Below, in pieces: positions 10,584 to 20,030 of a stretch of DNA of 48,921 bases (positions are counted from its first letter, which is position 1; each line of letters opens with the position of its first letter). Source of the DNA: Gammaproteobacteria bacterium (GTDB lineage Bacteria > Pseudomonadota > Gammaproteobacteria > Xanthomonadales > SZUA-36); assembly GCA_030431095.1 (NCBI GenBank), contig JAUIJU010000002.1, forward strand, positions 86,092 through 135,012, read 5' to 3'. The position numbers were made by a program, and so were the translations under genes. The notes beneath the pieces are model-generated. The model saw only the letters and a list, made by a program, of their open reading frames with translations. It was not told where the DNA came from and made no database searches.

Positions 10584-11395
10584 GGGCGCTCCAGCAGTTC
10601 CTGGTGCCAGTCCTGCAACTCCCGTGTCACCGGGCCGGGGTCCCAGGCCCGGTCGTCCAGCGACAGCAGGGGCACGATGCCCCGCACTGCGCTGCACAGG
10701 AAGAGTTCGTCCGCCTCGATGAGCAGGGCCGGTGTCATGCGTCGCCGTTCGCACCGCGCCATGTGGTCGCGCAGCAGCAATTCGCGCAGCACCCCGTGGA
10801 CGCCACAGCGATCCAGCCTCGGCGTCAGCAGCTGGCCGCCGGTCACTGCGAACAGGTTGGCGTCCACGGCGCCCACCACGTAACCCTCGGTGTTGCGCAG
10901 GATGCCCTGCTTGCCCGGGTGCACGGCGAGTTCTCGCGCCGCCAGCACCTGCTCCAGGCGGTTGAGGTGCTTGATGCCGCGCAGCGCCGGTTGCAGCGCC
11001 AGGCGGAGTTCGCAGGTCACCGCGTGAGCGCCGAGTTCGCGGGCACGCTCGATGCCCTCTGGCCAGGCATGCGCGCTGACCACACGCAGCGTCGACGCGG
11101 ACTCTGGTGGCGCATAGCCGCGTCCGGCGCTGCCGCGGGTCAACACCAGCTTGACCACGCAACGCGACTGCCCGGCCGCCACAGTCACGGCCTCGCGCCA
11201 CAACACTTCCTGCGGCGGCTGGGGTAGGCCCAGGCATTCGCAGCCCCGCGCCAGGCGGTCCATGTGGGCCTGCCACAGGCGCGGCTTGCCGCCGACCACG
11301 GCCAGGGTTTCGAATACACCGTCACCGTAGGCGAAACCGCGATCGTTCGCGGGTACGTGTTCGGAGACGGCGCCATCGACCAGGCAGGAAATCAT
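10580..11395 (-). CDS. pabC: Aminodeoxychorismate lyase
   Basis: PLP enzyme of fold type IV that splits 4-amino-4-deoxychorismate into p-aminobenzoate and pyruvate for folate synthesis. 271 residues, as usual. N-terminal DRGFAYGDGVFET (about 18-30) and the lysine motif GIKHLNRLEQVLAARE (the PLP lysine of the family lies in this motif) are clear; a C-terminal ELFLCSAVRGIVPL matches the substrate-pocket loop. The ATG at 11395 shares one base with the pabB stop (TGATG), so the two halves of the pABA pathway are coupled. It sits between pabB and mltG, as in many gammaproteobacteria. Confidence 0.94.
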
Positions 11396-12765
11396 CAGTG
11401 CACCTCCTTGCTCGACAGGCTGCTGCCGCCCAGGGCGGCCAGCAGGCCGCGGGCCTTGTGCAGGGTTTCGGCGACTTCGTTGCGCGGATCCGAATCGGCC
11501 ACGATGCCCGCTCCCGTGCGAAAACTCAGACGACCCGGCGCCAGCAACATGCTGCGGATCAGGATGTTCAGGTCCATGTTGCCATAACGGTCGAGATAGC
11601 CCATGGAGCCGGTGTAGAAGCCGCGCCCCGCGCCCTCGAGTTCGGCAATGATCTGCATGCATCGAACCTTCGGGCAGCCGGTGATGGTGCCGCCGGGAAA
11701 CACGGCGCGAATGACGTCCACCGGGTTGACGCCCTCGCGCAGGCGGCCGCGAACATTGGAAACGATATGGTGCACGTGGGCATAGCTCTCGAGCACCATG
11801 AGCTCGTCCACCTCGACCGAGCCGGGGTCACATACCCGGCCCAGGTCGTTGCGTTCCAGGTCGATCAGCATGATGTGTTCAGCCCGCTCCTTGGGGTGGG
11901 CCAGCATGCGCCGCGACAGCTCACGGTCGTCGTCCGGCGTGCCGCCGCGGGGGTGCGTGCCGGCGATGGGGCGGGTCTGCACCGCCCTGCCACGCACTTC
12001 CACCAGCCGTTCCGGGGAAGAACTGAGCAGCGCGCGGTCGTCCAGCAGCATCATTCCGCCAAAGGGCGCCGGATTGGCCGCGCGCAGGCTCCGGTATACC
12101 CGCACCGGGTCGACGCTGGGCGTAAAGTGGCCTTTCCAGCCGCGTGACAGGTTGACCTGGAAGACGTCCCCTGCCAGCAGGTATTCATGAATGCGCGCCA
12201 CCGACCGCTCGAAATCCGCAGCCGGCTCGGGTTCCAGGCGGTCCAGCACGGTCAGCGCGGTGGTGGTGTCGTGGTCGATGCCGAACAGCTCCTGCTGCAT
12301 CCGTTGCATGACCTCGGGCGTCTCGGCCAGCAGGACGGCGCTCTCGTTCGCGCCGTGACGCACCATCACCGCCGCGTCGCAGCGCGCGGCGAGCGCCACC
12401 GGCAGACCGTCGCCGGCGCGCGGCAGATCGAGCCCCGGCTCGATTTCGCCGGCCAGTTCGTAGCCCAGGTAAAGAAACCAGCCGCCGCAAAACGGCAATT
12501 CGCCGGGTGTGGCGCGGTTCACCCGTTCGGCCTCGTACCAGGCGCCCAGGCGATCGAGGAACCCCTGCCCCGTGCCGGGACCGCGCAACTCGCCGTCGAC
12601 GGACAGTTGCAGCGTTTCCCCGTCGTGCCGAAGCAACAGGCTGTAACGGTCCAGCGGCCCATCGGCCGCGCTTTCCAGCAGAAAGGGATATCTCGCCGGT
12701 AGCGCGCCGGCGATCGCGGACAGGTCAGGCGCCTCGCGCAGCGGAACGATGACGGGGTCGGTCAC
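11395..12765 (-). CDS. pabB: Aminodeoxychorismate synthase component I, PIAGT type
   Basis: Converts chorismate plus ammonia (from PabA) to 4-amino-4-deoxychorismate. 456 residues. The chorismate-binding half (about 185-450) has QTRPIAGTHPRG (263-274), HPKERAEHIMLIDLERNDLGR, VFPGGTITGCPKVR and RGFYTGSMGYLDRYG. The active-site motif is PIAGT (266-270), not the PIKGT of E. coli PabB whose lysine forms a covalent intermediate; anthranilate synthases also have PIAGT. A PIAGT subclass of true PabB enzymes was described in Stenotrophomonas maltophilia. Direct linkage to pabC argues for PabB and against TrpE. GTG start at 12765, seven bases after the fabF stop. No pabA/trpG is in the window. Confidence 0.9.
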   Translation of the reverse strand: MTDPVIVPLREAPDLSAIAGALPARYPFLLESAADGPLDRYSLLLRHDGETLQLSVDGELRGPGTGQGFLDRLGAWYEAERVNRATPGELPFCGGWFLYLGYELAGEIEPGLDLPRAGDGLPVALAARCDAAVMVRHGANESAVLLAETPEVMQRMQQELFGIDHDTTTALTVLDRLEPEPAADFERSVARIHEYLLAGDVFQVNLSRGWKGHFTPSVDPVRVYRSLRAANPAPFGGMMLLDDRALLSSSPERLVEVRGRAVQTRPIAGTHPRGGTPDDDRELSRRMLAHPKERAEHIMLIDLERNDLGRVCDPGSVEVDELMVLESYAHVHHIVSNVRGRLREGVNPVDVIRAVFPGGTITGCPKVRCMQIIAELEGAGRGFYTGSMGYLDRYGNMDLNILIRSMLLAPGRLSFRTGAGIVADSDPRNEVAETLHKARGLLAALGGSSLSSKEVH

Positions 12766-12772
12766 CGCCTGT

Positions 12773-14035
12773 TCAGTCGTCCAGGCGTGTCAGGACCAGG
12801 GTGCCGTTGGTGCCGCCGAAACCGAAGGAGTTGCTCACCGCCGCCTTCACCTCGGCCTGGCGCGCCTCGTTGGGTACGAAATCCAGGTCGCAACCCTCGC
12901 TGGGTTTTTCCAGGTTGATGGTGGGTGGCAGAATGCCGTCCCGCAGCGCCAGCAGCGTGAAAATGGCCTCCACGCCGCCGGCCGCGCCAAGCAAGTGCCC
13001 GGTCATGGACTTGGTGGAACTCACGGCCAGGCCATCGGCGGCAGCGCCGAAGACACGGCGTACGGCGATGGCCTCGGCCAGGTCACCCAGCGGCGTCGAG
13101 GTGCCATGGGCATTGATGTAGTCGATGTCGTCCGGGTTCAAGCCGGCGTCCTGCAATGCGATGTCCATGCAGCGCGCGGCGCCGTCACCATCTTCCGGTG
13201 GCGCGGTCATGTGGTGGGCGTCGCCACTCATGCCAAAACCCTTCACTTCGCCGAGAATGTCCACGCCACGTCGGCGGGCATGCTCAAGCTCTTCCAGGAC
13301 CAGCACGCCGGCGCCATTGGACAACACGAAACCGTCACGCCCTTCGTCCCAGGGCCGGCTGGCGGCATGCGGGTCGTCATTTCTCGTTGACATGGCGCGC
13401 GCTGAGCCGAAACCGGCGATGGCCGTGGGCGTGGTGGCGTACTCGGCGCCGCCGGCCACCATCACGTCGGCGTCACCGTACTGGATCATGCGCATGGCCT
13501 GACCAATGTTGTGCGTGGCCGTGGTGCAGGCGGTGACGATGGCGATGTTGGGTCCCTGCAAGCCGTACTGGATGGACAGGTAGCCACCGATCATGTTGAC
13601 GATGGCCCCGGGGATGAAGAAGGGGCTCACCTTGCGCGGCCCGCCCTTGAGATAGGCCTCGGTGGTGTTCTCGATGGTGGCGATGCCGCCGATGCCGGCG
13701 CCCAGGGCGCAACCGATGCGCTCGGGGTCGACGCCGTGATTTCCCTCGGCGTCGATGCCGGCTTCCGCCAGCGCCTGCATGGAGGCGGCCATGCCGTAAT
13801 GAACGAATTTGTCGAACTTGCGTGCGTCCTTGCGGGACATGATGGATTCGACGTCGAAATCACGGATTTCGCCGGCGATCCGGGTGTTCATGGCGGAGGC
13901 GTCGAACTCGGTGATCTCACCGATGCCGCTGCGGCCATTGCAGATGGCGTTCCAGGCGGCTTCGACGGTGTTGCCCACCGGCGACAGGATTCCCATGCCG
14001 GTGACGACGACTCTTCTCTTCGGGGCTGTGGACAC
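12773..14035 (-). CDS. fabF: 3-oxoacyl-ACP synthase II
   Basis: Condensing enzyme that extends acyl-ACP by two carbons with malonyl-ACP. 420 residues from the chosen GTG at 14035. The catalytic triad is visible: cysteine in [12 protein letters not shown] (Cys170), histidines in [12 protein letters not shown] and [14 protein letters not shown]; the glycine-rich end [15 protein letters not shown] is present. The frame is open to another GTG at 14080, but GAGG lies 8 bases before the 14035 GTG and the protein then starts [12 protein letters not shown], as in E. coli. It follows acpP across a 140-base gap that contains a strong hairpin. Confidence 0.95.
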   Translation of the reverse strand: MSTAPKRRVVVTGMGILSPVGNTVEAAWNAICNGRSGIGEITEFDASAMNTRIAGEIRDFDVESIMSRKDARKFDKFVHYGMAASMQALAEAGIDAEGNHGVDPERIGCALGAGIGGIATIENTTEAYLKGGPRKVSPFFIPGAIVNMIGGYLSIQYGLQGPNIAIVTACTTATHNIGQAMRMIQYGDADVMVAGGAEYATTPTAIAGFGSARAMSTRNDDPHAASRPWDEGRDGFVLSNGAGVLVLEELEHARRRGVDILGEVKGFGMSGDAHHMTAPPEDGDGAARCMDIALQDAGLNPDDIDYINAHGTSTPLGDLAEAIAVRRVFGAAADGLAVSSTKSMTGHLLGAAGGVEAIFTLLALRDGILPPTINLEKPSEGCDLDFVPNEARQAEVKAAVSNSFGFGGTNGTLVLTRLDD

Positions 14036-14118
14036 CACGGCATCCTCGCTGTGAAACAGTCTGCTGGGGCGCGGCCGCACGGCCGGGGCCCGTTGTCATG
14101 AGGGGTGTCAAACGTACA

Positions 14119-14141
14119 ACGGCCGGCATGACGCCGGCCGT
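14119..14141 (-). terminator. Hairpin between acpP and fabF
   Basis: Perfect 9-base inverted repeat ACGGCCGGC (14119-14127) and GCCGGCCGT (14133-14141) with a 5-base loop. On the minus strand it follows the acpP stop by about 37 bases and is followed by TTGTACGTTTG, a weak T-tract. It may partly terminate transcription or protect acpP mRNA, which is normally needed in excess over fabF. Confidence 0.55.
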
Positions 14142-14178
14142 GGTCTTCCACTCCTGTTGTGACCGACCCGGCGGGTGA

Positions 14179-14415
14179 TCAGTCGGCGTTCGAGTTGATG
14201 TAGTCGACGGCCTGCTGGACGGTGGTGATCTTCTCGGCCTCTTCATCGGGAATTTCGCATTCGAATTCCTCTTCCAGGGCCATCACCAGCTCAACGGTAT
14301 CCAGGGAGTCGGCGCCCAGGTCATCCACGAAGGACGCGGTGGCGGTCACCTCGTCTTCCTTGACACCCAGTTGCTCGACAACGATCTTGCGGACGCGATC
14401 TTCGATACTGCTCAT
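14179..14415 (-). CDS. acpP: Acyl carrier protein
   Basis: 78-residue acidic carrier of growing acyl chains. The 4'-phosphopantetheine attachment serine is Ser37 in [21 protein letters not shown]. Helix I ([14 protein letters not shown]) and helix II/III order are standard. AAGGAA lies about 11 bases before the ATG. A candidate promoter sits just upstream (14455-14483), separating high acpP expression from fabG. Confidence 0.98.
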   Translation of the reverse strand: MSSIEDRVRKIVVEQLGVKEDEVTATASFVDDLGADSLDTVELVMALEEEFECEIPDEEAEKITTVQQAVDYINSNAD

Positions 14416-14454
14416 GATTGTTTTGATTCCTTCATCAGGGGGAAGTGGGGCGCA

Positions 14455-14483
14455 ATTTTAGAGAATGTCCCGCCCTGCTTCCA
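14455..14483 (-). promoter_or_regulatory. Candidate acpP promoter
   Basis: Minus strand: TAAAAT (14455-14460) as -10 with TGGAAG 17 bases upstream (14478-14483) as a weak -35. It lies in the 131-base gap between fabG and acpP, 40 bases before the acpP ATG. acpP commonly has its own promoter in gammaproteobacteria; here the -35 match is poor. Confidence 0.4.
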
Positions 14484-14546
14484 GTTTACTGCCATGCGCC
14501 GCGGTATGGTGCTCGCGGCAACGTCTGGGGTTTCGTTCCGCCCCGC

Positions 14547-15296
14547 TCAGGGCATGTACATCCCACCGTTGACGTGGAGCGTCTGCCCGGTCAGGTAGGC
14601 GCCCGCGTCAGAGGCCAGGTAGGCCACCGCTTCGGCGATGTCCTGCGGGCTGCCGAGGCGGCCCATGGGAATGTCCTTCATCAGCGTCTCGCGCTGCTCC
14701 TCGTTCAGTTCACGGGTCATGTCCGTGTCGATGAACCCGGGCGCGACCACGTTCACCGTGATATTGCGCGAAGCCACTTCGCGCGCCATGGACTTGCTGA
14801 AGCCCACCATGCCCGCCTTGGCCGCCGCGTAGTTGGCCTGGCCGGGATTGCCGGTGGCGCCGACCACCGAGGCAATGTTGACCACGCGCCCGAAACGCGC
14901 TTTCATCATGCCGCGAAGGCAGGCCTTGGACAGTCGGAACACCGAGCGCAGGTTGGTCGACAGCACCGCGTCCCAGTCCTCGTCCTTCATGCGCATCAGC
15001 AACTGGTCCCGCGTGATCCCCGCATTGTTGACCAGGATGACGGGCGAGCCAGCCTCGCTGCCAATGGACTTGATCAGCGCCTCGGCAGCGTCCTCCTCGT
15101 TGACGTTCAGCACGCGGCCTTCACTGCCTGACGCGATTCGTCCAAGACGCTCGCTGATGGCAGCCGCGCCACCGGCCGAGGTGGCCGTTCCGAAGACCCG
15201 TGCGCCGCGCCGCGCCAGGGTGTCCGCGATGGCCGCGCCGATGCCACGGCTGGCGCCGGTGACCAGGGCCACCTTGCCTTCGAAATTCTCACTCAT
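14547..15296 (-). CDS. fabG: 3-oxoacyl-ACP reductase
   Basis: NADPH-dependent short-chain dehydrogenase that reduces 3-oxoacyl-ACP. 249 residues. The nucleotide motif TGASRGIG is at 13-20, NNAG near residue 90, the catalytic serine in IASVVGATGNPG and the Tyr-x-x-x-Lys pair in NYAAAKAGM; the C-terminal TGQTLHVNGGMYMP is typical of FabG. The ATG at 15296 overlaps the fabD stop (ATGA). Confidence 0.97.
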   Translation of the reverse strand: MSENFEGKVALVTGASRGIGAAIADTLARRGARVFGTATSAGGAAAISERLGRIASGSEGRVLNVNEEDAAEALIKSIGSEAGSPVILVNNAGITRDQLLMRMKDEDWDAVLSTNLRSVFRLSKACLRGMMKARFGRVVNIASVVGATGNPGQANYAAAKAGMVGFSKSMAREVASRNITVNVVAPGFIDTDMTRELNEEQRETLMKDIPMGRLGSPQDIAEAVAYLASDAGAYLTGQTLHVNGGMYMP

Positions 15297-16225
15297 GCTG
15301 ATTTCCACTCCGATTTCAGACTGTCCAGGGCATCGGGGCCGTCCAGCGCCGTGATGGCGGAGGGTCGGCTGATACGACGATTGAGACCCGCCAGCACCTT
15401 GCCTGGACCACATTCGACGAAACGCTCGATCCCGTTCCCGACCAGTGTTTCAACCGTTCGTGTCCAGTGAACCGGTTGCCACAGCTGGCGCGCCAGCGCA
15501 TCGCGGATCTCTGCAGGCGCGTCGTGACTGGCGACGTCGGCGTTGTGCCACACGGGAATGGCCGGAGGCCGCAGGTCCAGGTCCGCCAGGTCTTGCGCCA
15601 GCGCGGTGGCTGCCCCGCGCATCAAAACACAATGCGACGGCACGCTGACCGGCAACGGCAGTGCACGCCGGGCGCCGGCTTCCCTGGCCGCCTCGCAGAC
15701 TCGCTCCACCGCATCGGCGTGGCCGGCGATGACCACCTGCCCGGGCGCGTTGTAATTGGCGCAGCTGACCACGCGATTGGCGGCGCCGTTTCCGCACAGG
15801 TCTTCGAGCACCGTATCGTCGAGGCCGATGATGGCCGCCATGGCGCCTTCGCCCGCCGGCACTGCCTGTTGCATCAGCTGGCCACGGCGGCGCACCAGGC
15901 GCACGGCGTCGGCGAAATCGAGGGCGTCCGCCGCCACCAGCGCCGCGTACTCGCCCAGGCTGTGACCCGCCAGCGCCTCGGGCGCCTCGCCGCCCAGTGC
16001 GCGCCAGGCACGCCAGGTGGCGATGTCGGCCGCCAGCATGGCGGGCTGGGTGTTCTCGGTGCGGTTGAGTTCTTCGACGGGTCCTTCCTGGCACAGGCGC
16101 CAGAGGTCAAAGCCGAGCGCCTCGGAGGCCTCGGCGAACGTTTCGGCGATCGCCGGGGCGTCGAAGTCGCCCATCATGCCCAGCGACTGTGAGCCCTGGC
16201 CGGGAAACAGGAACGCGGTTCGCAT
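15293..16225 (-). CDS. fabD: Malonyl-CoA-ACP transacylase
   Basis: Loads malonate from CoA onto ACP. 310 residues from the ATG at 16225. Motifs PGQGSQ (8-13), the nucleophile serine in GHSLGEYAAL (Ser89), the arginine region RRRGQLMQQAVPAGEGAMAAIIG and the histidine in VPSHCVLM. An ATG six bases upstream (16231) is possible, but GAGG is 8 bases from the 16225 codon and only 2 from the other. It follows fabH by ten bases in the fabHDG operon. Confidence 0.97.
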   Translation of the reverse strand: MRTAFLFPGQGSQSLGMMGDFDAPAIAETFAEASEALGFDLWRLCQEGPVEELNRTENTQPAMLAADIATWRAWRALGGEAPEALAGHSLGEYAALVAADALDFADAVRLVRRRGQLMQQAVPAGEGAMAAIIGLDDTVLEDLCGNGAANRVVSCANYNAPGQVVIAGHADAVERVCEAAREAGARRALPLPVSVPSHCVLMRGAATALAQDLADLDLRPPAIPVWHNADVASHDAPAEIRDALARQLWQPVHWTRTVETLVGNGIERFVECGPGKVLAGLNRRISRPSAITALDGPDALDSLKSEWKSA

Positions 16226-16235
16226 GCCCATGACC

Positions 16236-17207
16236 TCAGTATCGCACCAGGGCCGAGCCCCAGGTGAAGCCGCCACCGAATGCCTCCATGAGGATGTTCT
16301 GGCCACGCTGAATGCGACCGTCGCGCACCGCCTCGTCCAGGGCCAGCGGCACCGAGGCGGCCGACGTGTTGCCGTGCCGTTCGACGGTCAACACCACCCG
16401 CTCCATGGGCATGTCCAGCTTGTTTGCGGTGGCGGAAATGATGCGCAGATTCGCCTGGTGCGGCACCAGCCAGTCAAGTTCGGACTTGTCCATGCCATTG
16501 GCGTCCAGCGTTTCGTCGACGATGCGGCCCAGGGTGCGCACGGCCACCTTGAACACCTCGTTACCCTTCATCTCGATGGCGATGCCGGAGTTGGGGGCGT
16601 CGTGGTCGAATCCCGCGGAAATGCCGGCGCGCGTGCGCAACAGGTCGACGTGGTCGCCGTTGGCGTGAATGTGGGTGCTGAGAATTCCGGGCTCGTCCGC
16701 GGCCTCGAGGACCACCGCGCCGGCGCCGTCACCAAACAGGACGCAGGTGGCGCGATCGTTCCAGTCGACCAGGCGGGTCAGGCACTCGGCGCCGATCACC
16801 AGCGCGCGTTTGGCATCGCCCACGCGAATCCATTTGTCGGCGATGCTCAGCGCATACAGAAAGCCGGTGCAGGCGGCGTTGACGTCCATGGCGCCCACGT
16901 GTCGCAGGCCGAGGCGCTTTTGCAGCAGCACGGCGGTGCTGGGAAACACCAGGTCGGGCGTGGTGGTGCCCACGGCGATGAAATCGATGTCGTCAGGGGT
17001 GACGCCGGCGGCGTCCATGGCGCGCAGTGCCGCCTCGTAGGACAAGTCGCTGGTGGTCTGATCGGGCGCCGCAATGCGGCGTTCACGGATGCCGGTACGG
17101 GTGACGATCCACTCGTCGGTGGTGTCCACCATGGTTTCCAGCTCGGCATTGGTCAGCACCCGTTCCGGCAGGTAGCTGCCGGTGCCGATGATTCGGGAAT
17201 AGGTCAT
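16236..17207 (-). CDS. fabH: 3-oxoacyl-ACP synthase III
   Basis: Starts fatty-acid synthesis by condensing acetyl-CoA with malonyl-ACP. 323 residues. Cys113 in [13 protein letters not shown], histidine in [11 protein letters not shown] and asparagine in [14 protein letters not shown] form the catalytic set; the C-terminal [16 protein letters not shown] is the family ending. The ATG shares a base with the plsX stop (TAATG), so translation is coupled to plsX. Confidence 0.97.
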   Translation of the reverse strand: MTYSRIIGTGSYLPERVLTNAELETMVDTTDEWIVTRTGIRERRIAAPDQTTSDLSYEAALRAMDAAGVTPDDIDFIAVGTTTPDLVFPSTAVLLQKRLGLRHVGAMDVNAACTGFLYALSIADKWIRVGDAKRALVIGAECLTRLVDWNDRATCVLFGDGAGAVVLEAADEPGILSTHIHANGDHVDLLRTRAGISAGFDHDAPNSGIAIEMKGNEVFKVAVRTLGRIVDETLDANGMDKSELDWLVPHQANLRIISATANKLDMPMERVVLTVERHGNTSAASVPLALDEAVRDGRIQRGQNILMEAFGGGFTWGSALVRY

Positions 17208-18226
17208 TATTGTTCCTCTGACTGGTGCGCCTGGATGGCCTGAGCGACCCGTTCCGGCACGTTCTTCTCGACTTCCCTGCCCGCTTCCAGAATGGCGTGC
17301 ATGGTTGCGGCCCGCCCGGAGCGACCGTGGCTCTTGACCACCACGCCCTGGAGACCCAGCAAAGGCGCACCATTATGCGTGTCGGGATCAAGTCGTGCCA
17401 GCATGCGGCGCAACGCGGGGCGCGCCAGCCAGGCGCCCAGCCGCGCACGCGGGCTGGACGTCAACGCGGTGCGGAACTCGCCAAACAACATGCCGGCCAG
17501 GCCCTCACTGGATTTGAGGATCAGGTTACCGACGAAGCCATCGCACACGGCCACGTCGACCCTGGCCTCGAACAGGTCATGCCCCTCGATGAAACCCACG
17601 TAGTTCAGGTCCGAGTCGCGGAGTCGTTCGTGCGCTTCGCGAACCACCGCGTGACCTTTGCTGTCCTCGTGCCCGACATTAAGCAGGCCCACGCGGGGTC
17701 GGTCACCGGCGCCTTCGTGTCCCGATCGCACCACCGCGCCCATCAGGGCGAACTGGAACAGCGCGGTGGCGTCCACGTTCAGGTTCGCGCCCAGGTCGAG
17801 CATGCCCACCAGGCCGGCGGGCGTGGGAATGTGGGACATCAATGCAGGCCGTTGCAGGCCGGCCACGCGCCCCACCATTTTTACGCCCAGGGTCATCAAC
17901 GCCACCGTGTTGCCGGCGCTGACGCAGGCGTGCGCCTGGCCGTCGGCAACCCGGGACAGGGCTTCTCCCAGGCTGCTGCCCCTGGCGGCACGCAGGGCGG
18001 CGCGCGCCCTGGCGTCAGCGGGGATCACCGTCTCCGCGGGCGCGATGTCCAGGCGCGCCGCCACGGACTGCGCCTCGGCCCCACGGGCGACCAGGCGCTG
18101 TTCGACGGCGGCGGCGTCACCGGCCAGGATCAGCCCGAGCGACGTATCACGCAGCAGTGCGTCCACGGCGGCATCGACCATCACGGTCGGGCCGTGGTCG
18201 CCGCCCATGGCGTCCACGGCAAGCAT
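17207..18226 (-). CDS. plsX: Phosphate acyltransferase
   Basis: Makes acyl-phosphate from acyl-ACP for phospholipid synthesis by PlsY, on the cytoplasmic side of the membrane. 339 residues from ATG 18226; begins [12 protein letters not shown], the family N-terminus, and has the expected [11 protein letters not shown] and [18 protein letters not shown] segments. The frame is open to a GTG at 18280, but a strong GGAGG sits 8 bases before the 18226 ATG, which decides the start. It lies downstream of rpmF across an intrinsic terminator, so a separate promoter or read-through is implied. Confidence 0.95.
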   Translation of the reverse strand: MLAVDAMGGDHGPTVMVDAAVDALLRDTSLGLILAGDAAAVEQRLVARGAEAQSVAARLDIAPAETVIPADARARAALRAARGSSLGEALSRVADGQAHACVSAGNTVALMTLGVKMVGRVAGLQRPALMSHIPTPAGLVGMLDLGANLNVDATALFQFALMGAVVRSGHEGAGDRPRVGLLNVGHEDSKGHAVVREAHERLRDSDLNYVGFIEGHDLFEARVDVAVCDGFVGNLILKSSEGLAGMLFGEFRTALTSSPRARLGAWLARPALRRMLARLDPDTHNGAPLLGLQGVVVKSHGRSGRAATMHAILEAGREVEKNVPERVAQAIQAHQSEEQ

Positions 18227-18317
18227 CCGGCGACCCTCCGTCAGAGCGCCGGTGTGGACCTGGTGGTTGGCAGCATTCACGCCGTGAGCGTCTCAGCTTG
18301 CATTCAGCGGTGCAGAC

Positions 18318-18345
18318 AAAAAACTGCCGGCCATCGAGCCGGCAG
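18318..18345 (-). terminator. Intrinsic terminator after rpmF
   Basis: On the minus strand, an 8-base perfect stem CTGCCGGC/GCCGGCAG (18324-18345, 6-base loop) is followed at once by six T (18318-18323). This is the best intrinsic terminator in the window. It lies 43 bases after the rpmF stop and upstream of plsX, so it separates the yceD-rpmF pair from the fab operon or acts as a partial attenuator. Confidence 0.85.
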
Positions 18346-18387
18346 CTTCATCGCGACAGATCGGGGCCGGGTGATCCGGCCACGGCG

Positions 18388-18585
18388 TCATTCCTCGTCG
18401 TCGAACTCGATGACCGGCGTGTCCACGACCTTGCGGCCACGGTAGTAACCCTCAGGGCTCACGTGGTGGCGCAGGTGGGTTTCGCCGGTGGTCGGCTCGG
18501 TGGACAGGGTCGGCGCCTTGAGCGCGTCGTGCGCGCGGCGCATGCCTCGCTTGGAGGGGGTTTTACGACTTTTCTGGACAGCCAT
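18388..18585 (-). CDS. rpmF: 50S ribosomal protein L32
   Basis: 65-residue basic ribosomal protein beginning [21 protein letters not shown], the L32 signature; the CxxC zinc pairs found in some L32 forms are absent, so it is the zinc-independent type. The tail is acidic (FDDEE). It follows yceD by 77 bases, the usual gammaproteobacterial pairing, and is followed by an intrinsic terminator. Confidence 0.97.
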   Translation of the reverse strand: MAVQKSRKTPSKRGMRRAHDALKAPTLSTEPTTGETHLRHHVSPEGYYRGRKVVDTPVIEFDDEE

Positions 18586-18662
18586 GATTGCAGCTCCCTA
18601 AATCAGTGGTTTCAGTTTTTCGTGAGTGACGCCCGGCCGACCTGCGACCGGGTTCGTTCAAT

Positions 18663-19175
18663 TCATTGCCCGCCGAGTTTGTCACGCAGGCCGGCGAACG
18701 GACTCGGCCGTTCGGCTTCCTTCACGCCTTCGTCGTCGCCCGTGCTGTAGTTCACGACGTCGATGGCGGGATTCCGCGGCACCTGAGGCAGGGCAAGGAT
18801 CAATTCGTCCTCGACCAGCCCGGCGATGGCCAGCCGGCCATTGTCGGCCTGCACCGGATCGTAGTTATCCGGCAGCAGGTCCACTTCGGCCTCGCTCTCG
18901 ATCACACCCAGCGTGCTGCGCCGGCTGACCGGCGCCACGTAGGGACGGAGGCTGGCCTGGCACATCAGCACGAGCTCGGCGGCAACCTGCAGGTCGATCA
19001 CCGGTCGCTTGTCTTCGTCCAGCGACAGGCTCGCCTCGAATGCAGCGGCACCGTCCGTGGACTCCACCAGGTGGGCCAGGCGCTTCATCCGGACCAGGGG
19101 CACCGTGCCGGCGAAGCGACGACGACCCTGGGCGGCGGTCCAGGGATTGATCCAGTCTGGAAATTCCCGTGACAT
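18663..19175 (-). CDS. yceD: YceD/DUF177 family protein
   Basis: 170 residues from ATG 19175, matching the E. coli YceD length (173). YceD-family proteins are linked to 23S rRNA/ribosome accumulation in bacteria and plants. The recognisable core is ELVLMCQASLRPYV, then EVDLLPDNYDPV and GLVEDELILALPQVP, ending in PSPFAGLRDKLGG. The usual CxxC (CQRC in E. coli) is here CQAS, losing the second cysteine. The frame is open further upstream to 19331, overlapping the divergent yceF start, but family alignment favours the 19175 ATG even though its GAGG is close (2 bases). A TACAAT at 19302-19307 (minus) could be the promoter. yceD-rpmF order is conserved. Confidence 0.85.
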   Translation of the reverse strand: MSREFPDWINPWTAAQGRRRFAGTVPLVRMKRLAHLVESTDGAAAFEASLSLDEDKRPVIDLQVAAELVLMCQASLRPYVAPVSRRSTLGVIESEAEVDLLPDNYDPVQADNGRLAIAGLVEDELILALPQVPRNPAIDVVNYSTGDDEGVKEAERPSPFAGLRDKLGGQ

Positions 19176-19315
19176 GACCTCACATCCACTGGTGATGGCG
19201 CGGACGCCTGCGTCGGCACCCTGCCGCGCGGCGTTCACACGACCGCGTGGCGCGAACGATACACGCAAAACGCGCATCATTCGGGGCCAAGCAAACCGGG
19301 AATTGTACATCATAA

Positions 19316-19912
19316 ATGAATGAAGAGCCACGTTTTTCGCAGTTGGTTTTGGCGTCCGGCAGCGCCGGTCGCGCGGAGCTGATGCGCCGGCTGGGATTGG
19401 CGTTCGAGCAGATTCCCGCAGACATCGACGAAGACCCGATTGACGGTGAATCTCCGCTGCAACTGGTGCAGCGCCTTGCGCGGGAAAAGGCGGCCGCCGT
19501 GGCGGCCAGCCGCCCGGAGGCGGCCGTGATCGGCTCCGACCAGGTCGCGGTGTTCGACGGCGAGCCGGCCAGCAAGCCGGAAACCGCCGAGCGGGCGCGC
19601 GCCATGCTCGCCCGCTATAGCGGCGGCGAAGTCACTTTTCTCACCGCCGTGCACGTGACCGGCCCTTCCGGGTTCGATGACGATCTCTTTGTCGACACCA
19701 CTGTCGTGTCGTTCCGGTCACTCGGCAGCGAGGAGATCGCGCGCTACGTGGCGCTGGACCAGCCACTCGACTGTGCTGGCTGTTTCCGCATCGAATCTCT
19801 GGGCCCCGCCCTGTTCCGGCAGGTGACCTCGACGGACCCGACCGCCCTGCAGGGCCTGCCCCTGATTTTCCTGTCCCGGGCGCTGCGTCGGCGGGGAGCG
19901 GCGTTGCCATGA
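19316..19912 (+). CDS. yceF: Maf family nucleotide pyrophosphatase (YceF-like)
   Basis: 198-residue Maf-type nucleoside triphosphate pyrophosphatase; the YceF subgroup prefers m7GTP and related modified nucleotides. Motifs: LASGSAGRAELMRRLG at the N-terminus, VDE-like region PADIDEDP, EKAAAVAA, the central IGSDQVAVFDGE with the catalytic aspartate, KP in SKPETAERA, and CAGCFRIESLG. No clear ribosome-binding site precedes the ATG, so the message may be nearly leaderless. It is divergent from yceD as in E. coli. Confidence 0.92.
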   Translation: MNEEPRFSQLVLASGSAGRAELMRRLGLAFEQIPADIDEDPIDGESPLQLVQRLAREKAAAVAASRPEAAVIGSDQVAVFDGEPASKPETAERARAMLARYSGGEVTFLTAVHVTGPSGFDDDLFVDTTVVSFRSLGSEEIARYVALDQPLDCAGCFRIESLGPALFRQVTSTDPTALQGLPLIFLSRALRRRGAALP

Positions 19913-19926
19913 GGGTCGCGTCTGTC

Positions 19927-19955
19927 TGGCCAGTACCCGGCGCGCTCACTATAAT
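19927..19955 (+). promoter_or_regulatory. Candidate promoter of beta-oxidation operon
   Basis: TATAAT (19950-19955), a perfect -10, with TGGCCA 17 bases upstream (19927-19932; 4 of 6 match). It lies in the 118-base gap before the FadJ-like gene, giving a leader of about 70 bases. No PsrA- or FadR-like palindrome was seen next to it. Confidence 0.6.
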
Positions 19956-20030
19956 GTCGCACCCTACTGTGGCGTATGGTCAACTTCGCCGCCCCGGAAG
20001 CATACGGGTCGGCCTCAACGGAGACGCTCG

